Shown: positions 8,844 through 18,143, numbered from the stretch's first letter. The stretch is DNA of 24,194 bases from Acidobacteriota bacterium (GCA_021779695.1 JAJYAE010000028.1:1-24194), one strand, 5' to 3'. Translations and numbers: made by a program. The notes: a model not told the origin generated them from the letters alone.

Positions 8844-9551
8844 GTGAGCGGGGCAGGAATCAACAAGGTTTGGCCAGACGCAATGAGCGCGCTCGATGGG
8901 CTGGTGCGAGAGGGCATGTTACTGGCGATTGGTGGCTTTGGACTCTGCGGAATTCCGGAATTGCTCATCCTGGCGCTACGCGATACGGGCGTAAAGGGCT
9001 TGACTGTCGCAAGCAACAACGCCGGAGTCGACGAGTGGGGCCTTGGGCTTTTACTTCAGACTCGCCAGATCAAGAAAATGATTTCCAGCTATGTGGGTGA
9101 GAATGCCGAGTTCGAACGACAGTTTCTTGCGGGCGAGCTGGAGGTCGAGTTTTGCCCGCAAGGGACCCTGGCTGAGCGGATGCGGGCTGGCGGCGCAGGT
9201 ATCCCTGGTTTCTATACTCGGACGGGCGTAGGAACCGTAATTGCGGAAGGCAAGGAGCACAAGGAGTTCGATGGGATGACCTACATTCTTGAAAAAGGGA
9301 TTCGCGCGGATCTATCACTTGTGAAGGCATGGAAAGCCGATACGCACGGCAACTTGATCTATCGCCGGACGGCACGTAATTTCAATCCGCAGGCGGCTGC
9401 ATGCGGCAAAGTGACAGTGGCCGAAGCAGAGTTCATCGTACAGGCAGGCGAACTGGATCCCGACGCGATTCACACACCGGGGATCTTTGTGCAAAGGGTG
9501 GTACACAATCCGCATCCGGAAAAGCGGATTGAACGCAGAACGATTCGATAA
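8844..9551 (+). CDS. scoA: Succinyl-CoA:3-ketoacid CoA-transferase, subunit A
   Basis: With ScoB this moves CoA from succinyl-CoA to acetoacetate, giving acetoacetyl-CoA and succinate. The glycine-rich family I CoA-transferase signature is visible near the N-terminus ([19 protein letters not shown]), as is the GTRTGVGT-like loop ([15 protein letters not shown]). The 235 residues match the ~232 of bacterial A subunits, ending GIFVQRVV...[10 protein letters not shown]. The start is GTG at 8844 with a GGGGGGA run 4 nt upstream. The substrate, acetoacetate, is released both by FahA of the divergent tyrosine operon and by the HMG-CoA lyase of the facing operon, so the location explains the function. 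scoB follows after 10 nt. Confidence 0.94.
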   Translation: MSGAGINKVWPDAMSALDGLVREGMLLAIGGFGLCGIPELLILALRDTGVKGLTVASNNAGVDEWGLGLLLQTRQIKKMISSYVGENAEFERQFLAGELEVEFCPQGTLAERMRAGGAGIPGFYTRTGVGTVIAEGKEHKEFDGMTYILEKGIRADLSLVKAWKADTHGNLIYRRTARNFNPQAAACGKVTVAEAEFIVQAGELDPDAIHTPGIFVQRVVHNPHPEKRIERRTIR

Positions 9552-9561
9552 GGATAAGAGT

Positions 9562-10200
9562 GTGGCGTGGACTCGGGAGCAAATGGCAGTTCGTGCAGCG
9601 CAGGAATTACAGAATGGCTACTACGTCAACCTGGGGATAGGAATTCCGACCTTAGTGGCGAACCATATCCCAGATGGCATGACGGTCATTTTGCAATCTG
9701 AAAATGGGCTCTTGGGTATGGGGCCCTATCCGTCTGCAAAAGACGTGGATGCCGACCTCATTAACGCTGGCAAGGAAACCGTAACGTACGTTGCGGGAGC
9801 ATCGACCTTTTCAAGTGCAGATTCATTCTCCATGATACGTGGAGGGCATATTGATCTTGCGATCCTGGGTGCAATGCAAGTCTCGGAACGGGGTGATCTT
9901 GCGAATTGGATGATTCCCGGCAAGAGAGTGAAGGGAATGGGGGGAGCGATGGATTTGGTCTCCGGGGTGAGGCGCGTTCTCGTCGTGATGGAGCACACCA
10001 CGCCGACCGGCGAAGCGAAGATCCTGCGCCAATGTTCCTTGCCACTCACTGGCGCAGGTGTCGTACATCGAGTGATCACTGATCTATGCGTTTTGGACGT
10101 GACTGCGTCGGGCCTTGAAGTCGTTGAGCTCGCTGAAGGTGCTTCGCGCCAACAGGTGAAGCAACGCACCGGATGCGACCTCCGGTTTAGGGAGTCCTGA
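9562..10200 (+). CDS. scoB: Succinyl-CoA:3-ketoacid CoA-transferase, subunit B
   Basis: This is the catalytic half of the CoA-transferase. The active-site glutamate is E47 in the conserved [12 protein letters not shown] motif; in this family it forms the glutamyl-CoA thioester. Other family blocks are the N-terminal [30 protein letters not shown] and [10 protein letters not shown]. The GTG at 9562 is chosen because family members begin MAWTREQ and AAGGA lies 7 nt upstream, overlapping the scoA stop. An upstream ATG at 9487 would only add residues read from scoA in another frame. The 212-residue product is normal length. Its stop is 10 bases from the stop of the converging hydratase gene, so no room remains for separate terminators. 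Confidence 0.94.
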   Translation: MAWTREQMAVRAAQELQNGYYVNLGIGIPTLVANHIPDGMTVILQSENGLLGMGPYPSAKDVDADLINAGKETVTYVAGASTFSSADSFSMIRGGHIDLAILGAMQVSERGDLANWMIPGKRVKGMGGAMDLVSGVRRVLVVMEHTTPTGEAKILRQCSLPLTGAGVVHRVITDLCVLDVTASGLEVVELAEGASRQQVKQRTGCDLRFRES

Positions 10201-10210
10201 TTTTTTCGCC

Positions 10211-10990
10211 TCAGACCTTCCAGAGTGGTTTGCGCTTCTCAAGGAATGCGGCAACGCCTTCCTGAAAATCCTCAGTTTCGCGTGATTTCACGCTGGCATC
10301 GATCGCATCCTTGATGGCTTTGTCGAGCCATTCCCGGCGTGCTTCGATCATGAGGCGCTTCGTTGCGGCTAGCGATTGCAGGCTGTTTGCGGCAAGTATG
10401 CGAGTGAGTTCCTGAATGCGTGCATCGAGTTGATCTTTGGTGACGATTTCGGTCACCAACCCGAACCTGTGAGCTTCGTCTGCGTCAAAAATGCGCGCTG
10501 TGAAAAGAAGGTCACGGCTTCGCTTGTCTCCCATGTGAAGTGTGAGGAAAGCAGAAACCAGCGCTGGTACAAAGCCAATTCGTGTCTCAGTGAATCCAAA
10601 TTTAGCATCTGGCGTTGCCAGGGTGAAATCACAAATCATGGCGAGGCCGGTTCCGCCCGCAATCGCAGGGCCGTGGACAGCAGAGATTGTGGGGATGGGT
10701 AATTCATAAAGTGAGCGAAAGAGCTGTGCGGTCCTTTTCGCGTCTTCACGAAATTCCGTCGCGGTCTTTCCCTGCATCGCTTGAAGGACAGAAAGATCGA
10801 GTCCTGAACAGAATGCCCCTCCGGAACCCCTGATCACAAGGGCACGGCACCCGGAACCTGCAGCTTGATTGAATGCATGGAGGAGTTCAATCTGCATTTC
10901 AGGCGTCATGGCGTTTTTTCGCTCCGGTCGATTGAGCGTGACGATGCAAAGATGGGGCGCGTAATATACCAGGATCGTTTTGTAGTTCAC
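10211..10990 (-). CDS. Enoyl-CoA hydratase/isomerase family, LiuC-like methylglutaconyl-CoA hydratase
   Basis: This is a crotonase-fold protein of 259 residues. The oxyanion-hole blocks are visible (GGAFCSGLDLS and AIAGGTGLAMICD). Of the two classical crotonase glutamates only the second is kept (FGFTETRIG); the first position is Gly (GGTGLAM). This arrangement, with RIGFVPALVSAF following, is what I recall of bacterial LiuC hydratases of leucine breakdown. It sits in an operon with a methylcrotonyl-type carboxylase subunit and HMG-CoA lyase, the steps before and after. The GTG at 10990 has AAAGGA 6 nt upstream; a TTG at 11074 would overlap the HMG-CoA lyase gene. The family is certain, the substrate is inferred. 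Confidence 0.9.
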   Translation of the reverse strand: MNYKTILVYYAPHLCIVTLNRPERKNAMTPEMQIELLHAFNQAAGSGCRALVIRGSGGAFCSGLDLSVLQAMQGKTATEFREDAKRTAQLFRSLYELPIPTISAVHGPAIAGGTGLAMICDFTLATPDAKFGFTETRIGFVPALVSAFLTLHMGDKRSRDLLFTARIFDADEAHRFGLVTEIVTKDQLDARIQELTRILAANSLQSLAATKRLMIEARREWLDKAIKDAIDASVKSRETEDFQEGVAAFLEKRKPLWKV

Positions 10991-11042
10991 GCTGAATCCT
11001 TTCGGTCCCGCGGGAGGTTTGCCAACCTGGACTTTGGAGGAG

Positions 11043-11915
11043 TTAACGTTGGACTCCGCGAGAGTGGCTGGCAATATTCCTGCTTTCCTGTATCAGAGCA
11101 TCCAATGAATGGATCATTGGAAGCTGGGCGCCGCACTCGAGCAGGGTTTCACGAGCGATTTCTGTGGGTATATTTCCGACCAGCGCATCCTGAGCAAAAG
11201 GGCATCCCCCAAGGCCGCCTATCGAACAATCAAAGCGGCGGCATCCAGCATGGTAGGCTGCGCGAATTCGAGCGGCTGAATCCGTCGGAGCAGCGTGGAG
11301 GTGAGCCCCGATCTCGAGATGAGGGAAGGCGTCGGTTGCCGCTCGAAGTGTTTCCGCAATCACTTGCGCTGAGGCAACTCCCACCGTGTCAGCAAGAGAA
11401 ATCTGGGTTATTCCGGAATCTGCGAGAAGTTCGCACGCATTTAGGACCTCGTCAATGCTCCATGGCTCGCCATAGGGATTACCGAAGGCCATTGAAATAT
11501 ATGTGACCAAATTAAGGCGTGCGCCAGTTGCGGTTGCGGCAACTGATTCGAGGACTTCAAAACTCTCTTCCAAAGTCTGCTTCTGATTTCGGCGCAGAAA
11601 TTCGGAGGAGATTGAGTACGGAAAGCCGATTGTGCTTACCTTTTGTGTAGCGATCGCACGATCAACTCCTGTCTGATTGACAACAATTCCAATGATCTCG
11701 ACCGTGTCGGGCAGATTGAGAAGCTTGAGTACGTCTTCGGAGTCTGCCATTTGGGGAACCGCCGTTGGAGAGACAAAGCTAACTGCGTCAATATGGCGAA
11801 AGCCAGAATCGACAAGTGAACTCAGATAAGTAGCCTTTGCTTGAGCTGGAATACGCAAAGGAAGACCCTGCCATGCATCGCGCGGGCACTCAACTAGTTT
11901 GACTAAATCTTCCAT
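11043..11915 (-). CDS. mvaB: Hydroxymethylglutaryl-CoA lyase
   Basis: This cleaves HMG-CoA to acetyl-CoA and acetoacetate, the last step of leucine degradation. It is a DRE-TIM metallolyase of 290 residues. Catalytic and metal residues known from the human enzyme are visible: R12-D13 (R41-D42) in ECPRDAWQG, the metal pair H205/H207 in EIGAHLHAAP, and the loop cysteine C238 (C266) in GGLGGCPFA. SFVSP...VPQMAD is also diagnostic. The usual GPRDGLQNE stretch is altered to CPRDAWQGL, which may mark a divergent lineage. The ATG at 11915 has AGGAAG close upstream; the open frame continues to 12035 but would overlap the acyl-CoA dehydrogenase gene. The gap to that gene is 35 nt. Confidence 0.92.
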   Translation of the reverse strand: MEDLVKLVECPRDAWQGLPLRIPAQAKATYLSSLVDSGFRHIDAVSFVSPTAVPQMADSEDVLKLLNLPDTVEIIGIVVNQTGVDRAIATQKVSTIGFPYSISSEFLRRNQKQTLEESFEVLESVAATATGARLNLVTYISMAFGNPYGEPWSIDEVLNACELLADSGITQISLADTVGVASAQVIAETLRAATDAFPHLEIGAHLHAAPTDSAARIRAAYHAGCRRFDCSIGGLGGCPFAQDALVGNIPTEIARETLLECGAQLPMIHSLDALIQESRNIASHSRGVQR

Positions 11916-11950
11916 TACTCTTCCTGTGATGTAGCCCGATTCATGCGGGC

Positions 11951-13141
11951 TCAGCCTCGTGACGGGTAAACCTTTAGAAGTTCTCGAGCTATGACCATGC
12001 GCTGGATTTCGCTGGTACCTTCCCCGATCGTGCAAAGTTTGACATCTCGATAATATTTTTCTACGGGATAATCCTTGATGAATCCATAGCCGCCAAAGAG
12101 CTGGACAGCGTCGTTGCAGATGCGAACAGCGACCTCACTAGCGTAGAGCTTCGCCATCGAAGACTCACGGGTTACTTTATGTCCTGCATCTTTCAGAACG
12201 GCCGCGCGCTGAGTCAAAAGGCGCGCAGCATCCAATTCTGTTGCCATGTCGGCGAGCTTCCATTGGATCCCTTGAAACTCTGCGATGGCCTTGCCAAATT
12301 GGCGCCGCTCCTTGACATATCGAGTTGCGGAGTCCAGTGCCCCGCGAGCAATTCCGAGCGAGAGAGCAGCGATGGAGATTCGTCCGCCATCAAGAACGCG
12401 CATCGCATCGATGAAACCTTCGCCTTCATTCCCCAGAAGATTCTCCGCTGGAATCTCGCAGTCTTCAAAGATCAGCTCGCTAGTGTCGCTTGCGCGCAAG
12501 CCGAGCTTATTTTCTTTCTTGCCAGGCCGGAAGCCCTTGGTTCCTTTCTCAACGATGAAGGCGGACAGACCGTGCGTCCCCTTGCTCTTATCTGTGACAG
12601 CGATAACGACAACGACATCTGCGTAGTGCCCATTGGTGATGAAGGTCTTGTTGCCGTTCAGTACATACCTGTCACCGCGTTTGATCGCAGTCGTGCGTGC
12701 TCCGCTGGCGTCTGATCCGGACCCTGGTTCAGTGAGGCCCCAAGCGGCAAGCCATTCGCCGGTTGCGAGTTTTGGCATGTACTTGCGACGCTGATTGTCG
12801 TCACCCGCGAGAAAGATATGATTGCTACCCAACGAGTTGTGCGCTGCTACGGTAATCCCGATGGAGCCGTCAACTGCTGAGAGTTCTTCAATCGCAAGCA
12901 CGTAGTCGACGTATCCCAGATCGGCTCCCCCGTATGCTGCCGGGAAAATAATTCCCAGGAGCCCCATCGATCCAAGGGATTTGACGGCCGTAATTGGGAA
13001 TTCGCCTGCCTCGTCCCATTTCATAATGTTGGGTGAGATTTCACGTGCACAAAATGAGCGAATCTCTTTGCGTAGTTGCTCCTGCTCTTCGATCAGGACA
13101 AATGGGTAGGTAGTTGACGATACATCTGCCACCATTTTCAT
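11951..13141 (-). CDS. Acyl-CoA dehydrogenase (short/branched-chain type)
   Basis: This FAD flavoenzyme of 396 residues introduces an alpha,beta double bond in an acyl-CoA. The three-domain family pattern is complete: helical N-terminal domain, the [14 protein letters not shown] and [10 protein letters not shown] blocks of the beta domain, and a C-terminal domain with [21 protein letters not shown] and [19 protein letters not shown]. The catalytic base is the canonical E374 in GEGTSEIQR, as in butyryl-, medium-chain and 2-methylbutyryl-CoA dehydrogenases. True isovaleryl-CoA dehydrogenases carry it elsewhere. The operon suggests a leucine, isoleucine or valine intermediate as substrate, but the sequence does not settle which. 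The ATG has GGGAG 6 nt upstream. Confidence 0.94.
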   Translation of the reverse strand: MKMVADVSSTTYPFVLIEEQEQLRKEIRSFCAREISPNIMKWDEAGEFPITAVKSLGSMGLLGIIFPAAYGGADLGYVDYVLAIEELSAVDGSIGITVAAHNSLGSNHIFLAGDDNQRRKYMPKLATGEWLAAWGLTEPGSGSDASGARTTAIKRGDRYVLNGNKTFITNGHYADVVVVIAVTDKSKGTHGLSAFIVEKGTKGFRPGKKENKLGLRASDTSELIFEDCEIPAENLLGNEGEGFIDAMRVLDGGRISIAALSLGIARGALDSATRYVKERRQFGKAIAEFQGIQWKLADMATELDAARLLTQRAAVLKDAGHKVTRESSMAKLYASEVAVRICNDAVQLFGGYGFIKDYPVEKYYRDVKLCTIGEGTSEIQRMVIARELLKVYPSRG

Positions 13142-13233
13142 TCTTTGCTCCCTTAATCAGGCTATTGGGCGCTGATGGAATCGGCTAGTTGGGGGAATTG
13201 AACCGTTTCCAATTTGGGGCGACCATAGTTCGG

Positions 13234-14967
13234 TCACGTCTGTAAGACTCCAGGGTTGAATTGAGGGAGTTCGGAATTAAGAGCACAAGCGTTTAATGCC
13301 GAAATTAAAGTGCTCCGTGTCTGCGCAGGGTCAATAATGGCATCGACCCAAAGCCGCGAGGCTGCATATCTTGGATCTGTCTGGGAATCATAGGTCGCGC
13401 GAATTTCTTCGTAGAGCGCCTCTCTCTCTGATTCCGAGAGCGTACGTCCTTCGCGTTCCAACTGCTTTGCGCGGACCTCTGCAAGCGTGCTTGATGCGGC
13501 GGCGCCGCTCATGACTGCATAGCGAGCGGTGGGCCATGCAAAGATGAAGCGCGGGTCATACGCTTTGCCGCACATGGCATAGTGGCCTGCCCCAAAGCTG
13601 CCGCCCACGATAATTGTGATTTTCGGCACAATGGAGTTGCTCACAGCAGAGACCATTTTTGCGCCAGCGCGGATTATGCCTGACCATTCCGCGTCTTTGC
13701 CAACCATGAATCCGTTCACATCGTGCAGGAAGACTAATGGAATAAGGCTTTGGTTGCAATCCATAATGAAGCGTGCCGCCTTTTGAGCACCTTCGGTGTA
13801 GATGACTCCACCAACTTCAATTCGTTTTGTTCCAGCCGCTGGTCCCAAGGCAACCGTCTGCATCTGATTGGTCTTTTCATTTGCGACAATGCCGACTGCA
13901 TGGCCGCCGACTCGGGCATAGCCACACAGAACCGTTCGGCCGAAGTCTTCCTTGTATTCGTCGAATTCGCTGCGGTCGACGATGCGGGCGATGACTTCTC
14001 GCATTTCGTATGTGTTACTCACACCAGAGTCTGGAGTGACTAATCCGTACAGATCCTCGATGGAGAATAGCGGCGCATCCCTTTCCGGGTCATACTGTGT
14101 CTGAGAAAAGGGGCTGTTCACAGGTTTCGTGTTGATGCGAGTTCCAATCTTTTCAACCAGGGATCGTATGCGCGCAATGCAGTGAGGATCGTCGGGCTCT
14201 TTGAAATCCACTGTGCCGGAAATCTCTGCATGCATAGTAGCGCCACCAAGCACCTCAGGGTCTGTCTTCTGTCCGATAGCAGCCTGCACAAGAGAGGGGC
14301 CAGCTAAAAAAAGGCCAGAACCCTCGGTCATCAAGACCGTATCGGTCATCACGGGCAAATAGGCTCCCCCTGCGACGCACATGCCCATGATGGCGGTAAT
14401 TTGGGGGATACCACGGGCGCTCATGACGGCATTGTTTCGGAAGACTCGCCCGAAGTCATCCGTGTCTGGAAATACATCTTCCTGCAAGGGGAGGAAGACT
14501 CCGGATGAATCAACCAAGTATAGGGTTGGGATACGGCTCTCAATCGCAATGTTTTGAGCACGCAGAACTTTTTTGGTGGTCATCGGGAAGAATGCACCCG
14601 CCTTCACGGTGGCGTCGTTTGCAATCACCATGCAAAGTCGTCCGCTCACGCGGCCGACTCCTGTTACAACGCCGGCGCCGGGTGCACTTCCATATTCCTT
14701 GTACATTTCATGGGCAGCCCACAGGCCAATTTCAAGGAACTCGGAATCTCGGTCAAGGAGAAGATTCAAGCGTTCGCGTGCTGTTAGCCGTCCCTTATTG
14801 TGTTGGGTCTGGATTGCTTTGGCTCCGCCGCCAAGACGAATTTCATCCTCTTGAGCCTTCAGCGCTTGAACAAAGGTGAGAAGCGATGCACGGTTTGCCT
14901 GAAAGCGCGATGCAGTGACATCGAGCGTGGACTCCAGGGTGTTGTCGGGTCGGAGATGCTCAACCAT
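13234..14967 (-). CDS. mccB: Acyl-CoA carboxylase carboxyltransferase subunit, methylcrotonyl-CoA carboxylase beta-like
   Basis: This is a biotin-dependent carboxyltransferase of 577 residues with two crotonase-fold halves. It reads closer to methylcrotonyl-CoA than to propionyl-CoA carboxylases: NDATVKAGAFFPMTTKKVLRAQ, YLVDSSGVFLPLQEDVFPD, FGRVFRNNAVMSARGIPQI, GGAYLPVMTDTVLM and, in the C half, GGSFGAGHYAMCGKAYDPRF. With LiuC-like hydratase and HMG-CoA lyase downstream, carboxylation of 3-methylcrotonyl-CoA in leucine breakdown is the best guess. The biotin-carrying biotin carboxylase (alpha) subunit, normally a neighbour, is absent from the window, so it must be encoded elsewhere or shared. 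It is the first gene of its operon, transcribed away from the citramalate-synthase-like gene. Geranyl-CoA carboxylase is the main alternative. Confidence 0.88.
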   Translation of the reverse strand: MVEHLRPDNTLESTLDVTASRFQANRASLLTFVQALKAQEDEIRLGGGAKAIQTQHNKGRLTARERLNLLLDRDSEFLEIGLWAAHEMYKEYGSAPGAGVVTGVGRVSGRLCMVIANDATVKAGAFFPMTTKKVLRAQNIAIESRIPTLYLVDSSGVFLPLQEDVFPDTDDFGRVFRNNAVMSARGIPQITAIMGMCVAGGAYLPVMTDTVLMTEGSGLFLAGPSLVQAAIGQKTDPEVLGGATMHAEISGTVDFKEPDDPHCIARIRSLVEKIGTRINTKPVNSPFSQTQYDPERDAPLFSIEDLYGLVTPDSGVSNTYEMREVIARIVDRSEFDEYKEDFGRTVLCGYARVGGHAVGIVANEKTNQMQTVALGPAAGTKRIEVGGVIYTEGAQKAARFIMDCNQSLIPLVFLHDVNGFMVGKDAEWSGIIRAGAKMVSAVSNSIVPKITIIVGGSFGAGHYAMCGKAYDPRFIFAWPTARYAVMSGAAASSTLAEVRAKQLEREGRTLSESEREALYEEIRATYDSQTDPRYAASRLWVDAIIDPAQTRSTLISALNACALNSELPQFNPGVLQT

Positions 14968-15254
14968 TGGTTTTCCAAATCAAGCTCCGAGAATATACCA
15001 CTTTGGAGGGTAGGAGAGTCTATGGAGGAGCAATGTTGCAGGAAAATACCGTATAGGTGCCTGCCTCAAGGGTCCGAGAAACCGCTAGCTTTCGATTAAG
15101 CTTTCGGGATTGTGGAACGCGAGGATTGGGCCTTTCGGAACTCATCGATACCTAAGGTTTAATTGCAGAAAAGACGGTATGATGGGATTGAAGGGACGTT
15201 TGTGCTTGAGTCCGTTTTCGGGAACAGCGTGCCGCCCAGGAGTCAAGGAAGTAA

Positions 15255-16886
15255 ATGCAAGGAAGCGTGAAGAGAGTTGAGCTGTTCGATACGAGCCTTC
15301 GGGACGGCCTGCAGCAACCAAATCTCCAGATTTCAGTCCAGAACGCAGTCGGACTCCTCCAGCGGATGGCGGGATTCGGGGTTCATTACGCCGAAATCGG
15401 ATTCGCAGGGGCGAACCAGTTTGTGTCGGATTTGACGGCGGCTCTGAAGTCAACTGACACGGGCAACATGAAGCTTGCGCTGTTTGGCCGTTCACGTGGA
15501 CGGGGAACTCGGGTACAAGACTGGCCGGATGTACAGTTCATTGTTCGCCACAAGGAGCGTGTTCCGGTTGCAGTCGTCGTGGTGAAGTCGCGTCTTCTGG
15601 ATGTGGCGAAGTCGCTGGAGACCACTCCTGAAGAGAATCTCCTGATGGGTTGCGAGACCATCGACTATCTCCATCAAAGTGGATTTGAAGTGCTGGTGGA
15701 TCTTGAGCATGCATTAGACGCAAATTGCGGACGTTGCGAGAACGGACGGAATTGTGATGATGATTCAAGACGGCAAAGCCAGGAATACTTTCGCCAGATT
15801 GTCTACCAGTGCGTCGAGCAAAGAGTGAGCCGCATCGTAGTGTGCGATACAACGGGGGGCGCGAGTCCCGAAGAAGTAGACGAACTGATTCAAGGGTTGA
15901 AGCGGGACTTTCCACGGGCTGATTTTGGATTTCATGGTCACACTGATCGTGGTCTTGGTGTGGCGAATTCGCGAGCAGCCGTATTGGCAGGCGCCACTCA
16001 AATCCAAGGCACCTTGCTGGGGACCGGCGAGCGTTGTGGCAACGTGAACCTTACAACAGTGATTGGAAGCATGCAACTTCGAGGGGAAGCGGAGTTTGTC
16101 TCAGAGAGCGCTCTGACGGGTCTGACAAGCCTGGCGCATTCTGCATATGCGGACTTTGGCCTCGACGTTCCGCATGGGACACCGATCGTGGGCCCTGGCG
16201 CATTTGGAACATGGGCCGGGATGCACGGAAGCAGTGAGCGTAAGAATCCTGGCGCCTATTTGTGGTGTGATCCAGTGCGCGTAGGCGCTAATCCAACGAT
16301 CGGTGTGAATGGCCAATCCGGAAGAACGAATGTGGTTTTATTGTCGGAGGCCTTAGGAATTCCTCTTGATGCGGTGCAAGCGCAAGCGCTGATGGATTCG
16401 AATCAAGCCATGATTGAGGGCGGCGGATTCACGTCAAGCGAGATTTCATTCAAGCTTGCGTGCCTGCGGACGCTGAACACCTTGCCGAGTTTCTTCGCCG
16501 TGAAAAGCTGGAGGGTCTTTGATGAATCCGACGAAGCAGGCCAGCGTTTCGTCCAAGCATTCATCACGCTTTCTATCGGCGATTCGACAATAACAACAAC
16601 TCGGGCGGAGGGTGCGGGGCCCGTGGATGCATTGACAAAGGCATTACGGCGGGAGCTCGAAAAGTGGTACCCTCCACTCGCGCAGATGCGACTCGGCACA
16701 TTCAGCGTGACCGCTATTGACGTGTCGGCGCACGATTCCGCCGCGCATGTTCGCGTTACGGTCAGCTTTCATGCAGACGGACATGAGCCATGGATCACGG
16801 CCGGTGTCAGCAGTGACATGAACCAAGCTGCACTGCTGGCGATCGTGGATGGCTTTCATTACTGGCTTTCGAGGAATCCAAGCTAG
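15255..16886 (+). CDS. Citramalate synthase-like protein (DRE-TIM metallolyase with LeuA-type dimer domain)
   Basis: This encodes 543 residues with the layout of CimA: a TIM barrel to ~residue 275, a linker, and a C-terminal LeuA regulatory-type domain (~400-540). Metal-site motifs are recognisable: R16-D17 in FDTSLRDG, HGH at 227-229, and GERCGNVNL at 258-266. Typical CimA enzymes condense pyruvate with acetyl-CoA in isoleucine synthesis. Several positions are unusual: RDGLQQPN follows the R-D pair, HGHTD replaces the normal HxHND/HDD, the HKGGIH block reads TWAGMH, and a short insertion after EHALDA carries three cysteines (C158, C161, C167). A changed substrate is possible. AAGGAA lies just upstream of the ATG. 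It is divergent from mccB, with 287 bases between that show nothing beyond likely promoters. Confidence 0.82.
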   Translation: MQGSVKRVELFDTSLRDGLQQPNLQISVQNAVGLLQRMAGFGVHYAEIGFAGANQFVSDLTAALKSTDTGNMKLALFGRSRGRGTRVQDWPDVQFIVRHKERVPVAVVVVKSRLLDVAKSLETTPEENLLMGCETIDYLHQSGFEVLVDLEHALDANCGRCENGRNCDDDSRRQSQEYFRQIVYQCVEQRVSRIVVCDTTGGASPEEVDELIQGLKRDFPRADFGFHGHTDRGLGVANSRAAVLAGATQIQGTLLGTGERCGNVNLTTVIGSMQLRGEAEFVSESALTGLTSLAHSAYADFGLDVPHGTPIVGPGAFGTWAGMHGSSERKNPGAYLWCDPVRVGANPTIGVNGQSGRTNVVLLSEALGIPLDAVQAQALMDSNQAMIEGGGFTSSEISFKLACLRTLNTLPSFFAVKSWRVFDESDEAGQRFVQAFITLSIGDSTITTTRAEGAGPVDALTKALRRELEKWYPPLAQMRLGTFSVTAIDVSAHDSAAHVRVTVSFHADGHEPWITAGVSSDMNQAALLAIVDGFHYWLSRNPS

Positions 16887-17047
16887 CAATGCGCACGGGG
16901 AAGATGGACCTAATGGAGCGGCTCCGCACCATCGGCCCCCTGCGAGGTGCTGAGTCTGCGAGCGGCACAGCGGACCACGTCGCGAAAAAGCAGGCGGACC
17001 TACGGAATGGAGCTTTTCAGCCTTCCCAACGCACCCCTTTGAGCACA

Positions 17048-17998
17048 ATGCACCGAGTTGCCGTGATTTATAACCCCGCATCCGGCCAGCAATCTTCGCG
17101 TCGAGAGAAGGACATCGGGCACATTTTAACTGTGCTTCGCGAGAATGGGATCAGCACGCACAGGATGGAAACGAGCGCACCTGGAAGCGCGGGGAAGCAC
17201 GCTCGCGAGGCATTGCGTCTGGGCTGCGACACGGTGCTGGCTTGCGGCGGGGACGGGACCGTTCATGAGATTATTCAGGAACTCGTGGGAAAAAGTGTCA
17301 CCCTTGGAGTGATTCCCATGGGCACTGCCAATGCGCTGGCGCAGAATCTCAGACTCGGCAAATCTCCCGCCAAGGCGATCCGATCTCTTCTCACTGCGGT
17401 GCCTGCGCAAATTCCAGTCGGCCGGATTCATTTCAAGGGACCGACGGGAGAGCGCCAAACACGCTTTTTTACTGTAGCTGCGGGGATTGGAGCGGATGCG
17501 CTCCTGATGTCTGCCCTGGATGCAACGCTGAAGCGCCGGCTTGGGTATGTTCTTTACCTGATTGAAGCGGCGCGGGTCTGGCTGACAAATTCCTTTCCCG
17601 TGTTTCGCGCATCATTCACAGGGCAGGGGCCTGCACTGTCGCACGAAGCAGAGGTATCGCAGATCCTTGCAATTCGGGTTCGGTCTTTTGGAGGAGCACT
17701 TGGGGAACTTGCGCCGGGTGCGACATTGCACGGAGACAAACTGCGTCTGATTGCATTCAAAACGCGCAGCCGGATCCGGTATTTGCTATTTCTTCTGGGA
17801 GTGCTGGCGGGAAGGCAGACATTTTCCGGAGCGGTTGAGTTGCTGGACGCGATTGCAGTCGATTGCCATCAATCTGATGGATCGGCTGAAACCATCCTGG
17901 TCGAAGCGGACGGTGAGGTTCTCGGCTGTTTACCGGCACGATTGGAGATTGCAGATGAGAAGTTGACTATTCTGATTCCACCAGGTGCGCAGCCATAG
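17048..17998 (+). CDS. Diacylglycerol/lipid kinase family protein (DagK/YegS-like)
   Basis: This encodes 316 residues of the diacylglycerol-kinase catalytic fold, which phosphorylates lipid hydroxyls with ATP at the inner membrane face. Visible motifs: VIYNPASGQ at the N-terminus, the nucleotide-binding ACGGDGTVHEII, IPMGTANALAQNL, and a C-terminal VEADGEVLG strand. The open frame begins upstream at 16889, just after the citramalate-synthase-like stop, but the extra 53 residues look unconserved and the fold starts at the methionine at 17048, so I take that start. No clear ribosome site precedes it; an ATG at 16913 with GGGGA upstream is the alternative. The lipid substrate is unknown, and bacterial members act on diacylglycerol, undecaprenol or phosphatidylglycerol-type lipids. 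Confidence 0.88.
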   Translation: MHRVAVIYNPASGQQSSRREKDIGHILTVLRENGISTHRMETSAPGSAGKHAREALRLGCDTVLACGGDGTVHEIIQELVGKSVTLGVIPMGTANALAQNLRLGKSPAKAIRSLLTAVPAQIPVGRIHFKGPTGERQTRFFTVAAGIGADALLMSALDATLKRRLGYVLYLIEAARVWLTNSFPVFRASFTGQGPALSHEAEVSQILAIRVRSFGGALGELAPGATLHGDKLRLIAFKTRSRIRYLLFLLGVLAGRQTFSGAVELLDAIAVDCHQSDGSAETILVEADGEVLGCLPARLEIADEKLTILIPPGAQP

Positions 17999-18143
17999 AA
18001 GCCGCAAACAATCGGCGGGAGCACTGTAGTGATGACACACTTCGCTGATGTGATATGCCCGCTCGTTCGATCATTTGCAGGAAAATAGCATCACCGAAAT
18101 GACCTCCGCAAAACGAGAACTCAGCTCACCATTGATTCATGTG

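Noticed and set aside
12179..12715. 178-codon antisense frame inside the acyl-CoA dehydrogenase gene
   Set aside because: Shadow of a well-supported gene with no independent evidence.
16889..17047. 53-codon extension of the lipid kinase
   Set aside because: The family fold begins at the later methionine and the extension shows no conserved features; kept as an alternative start only.
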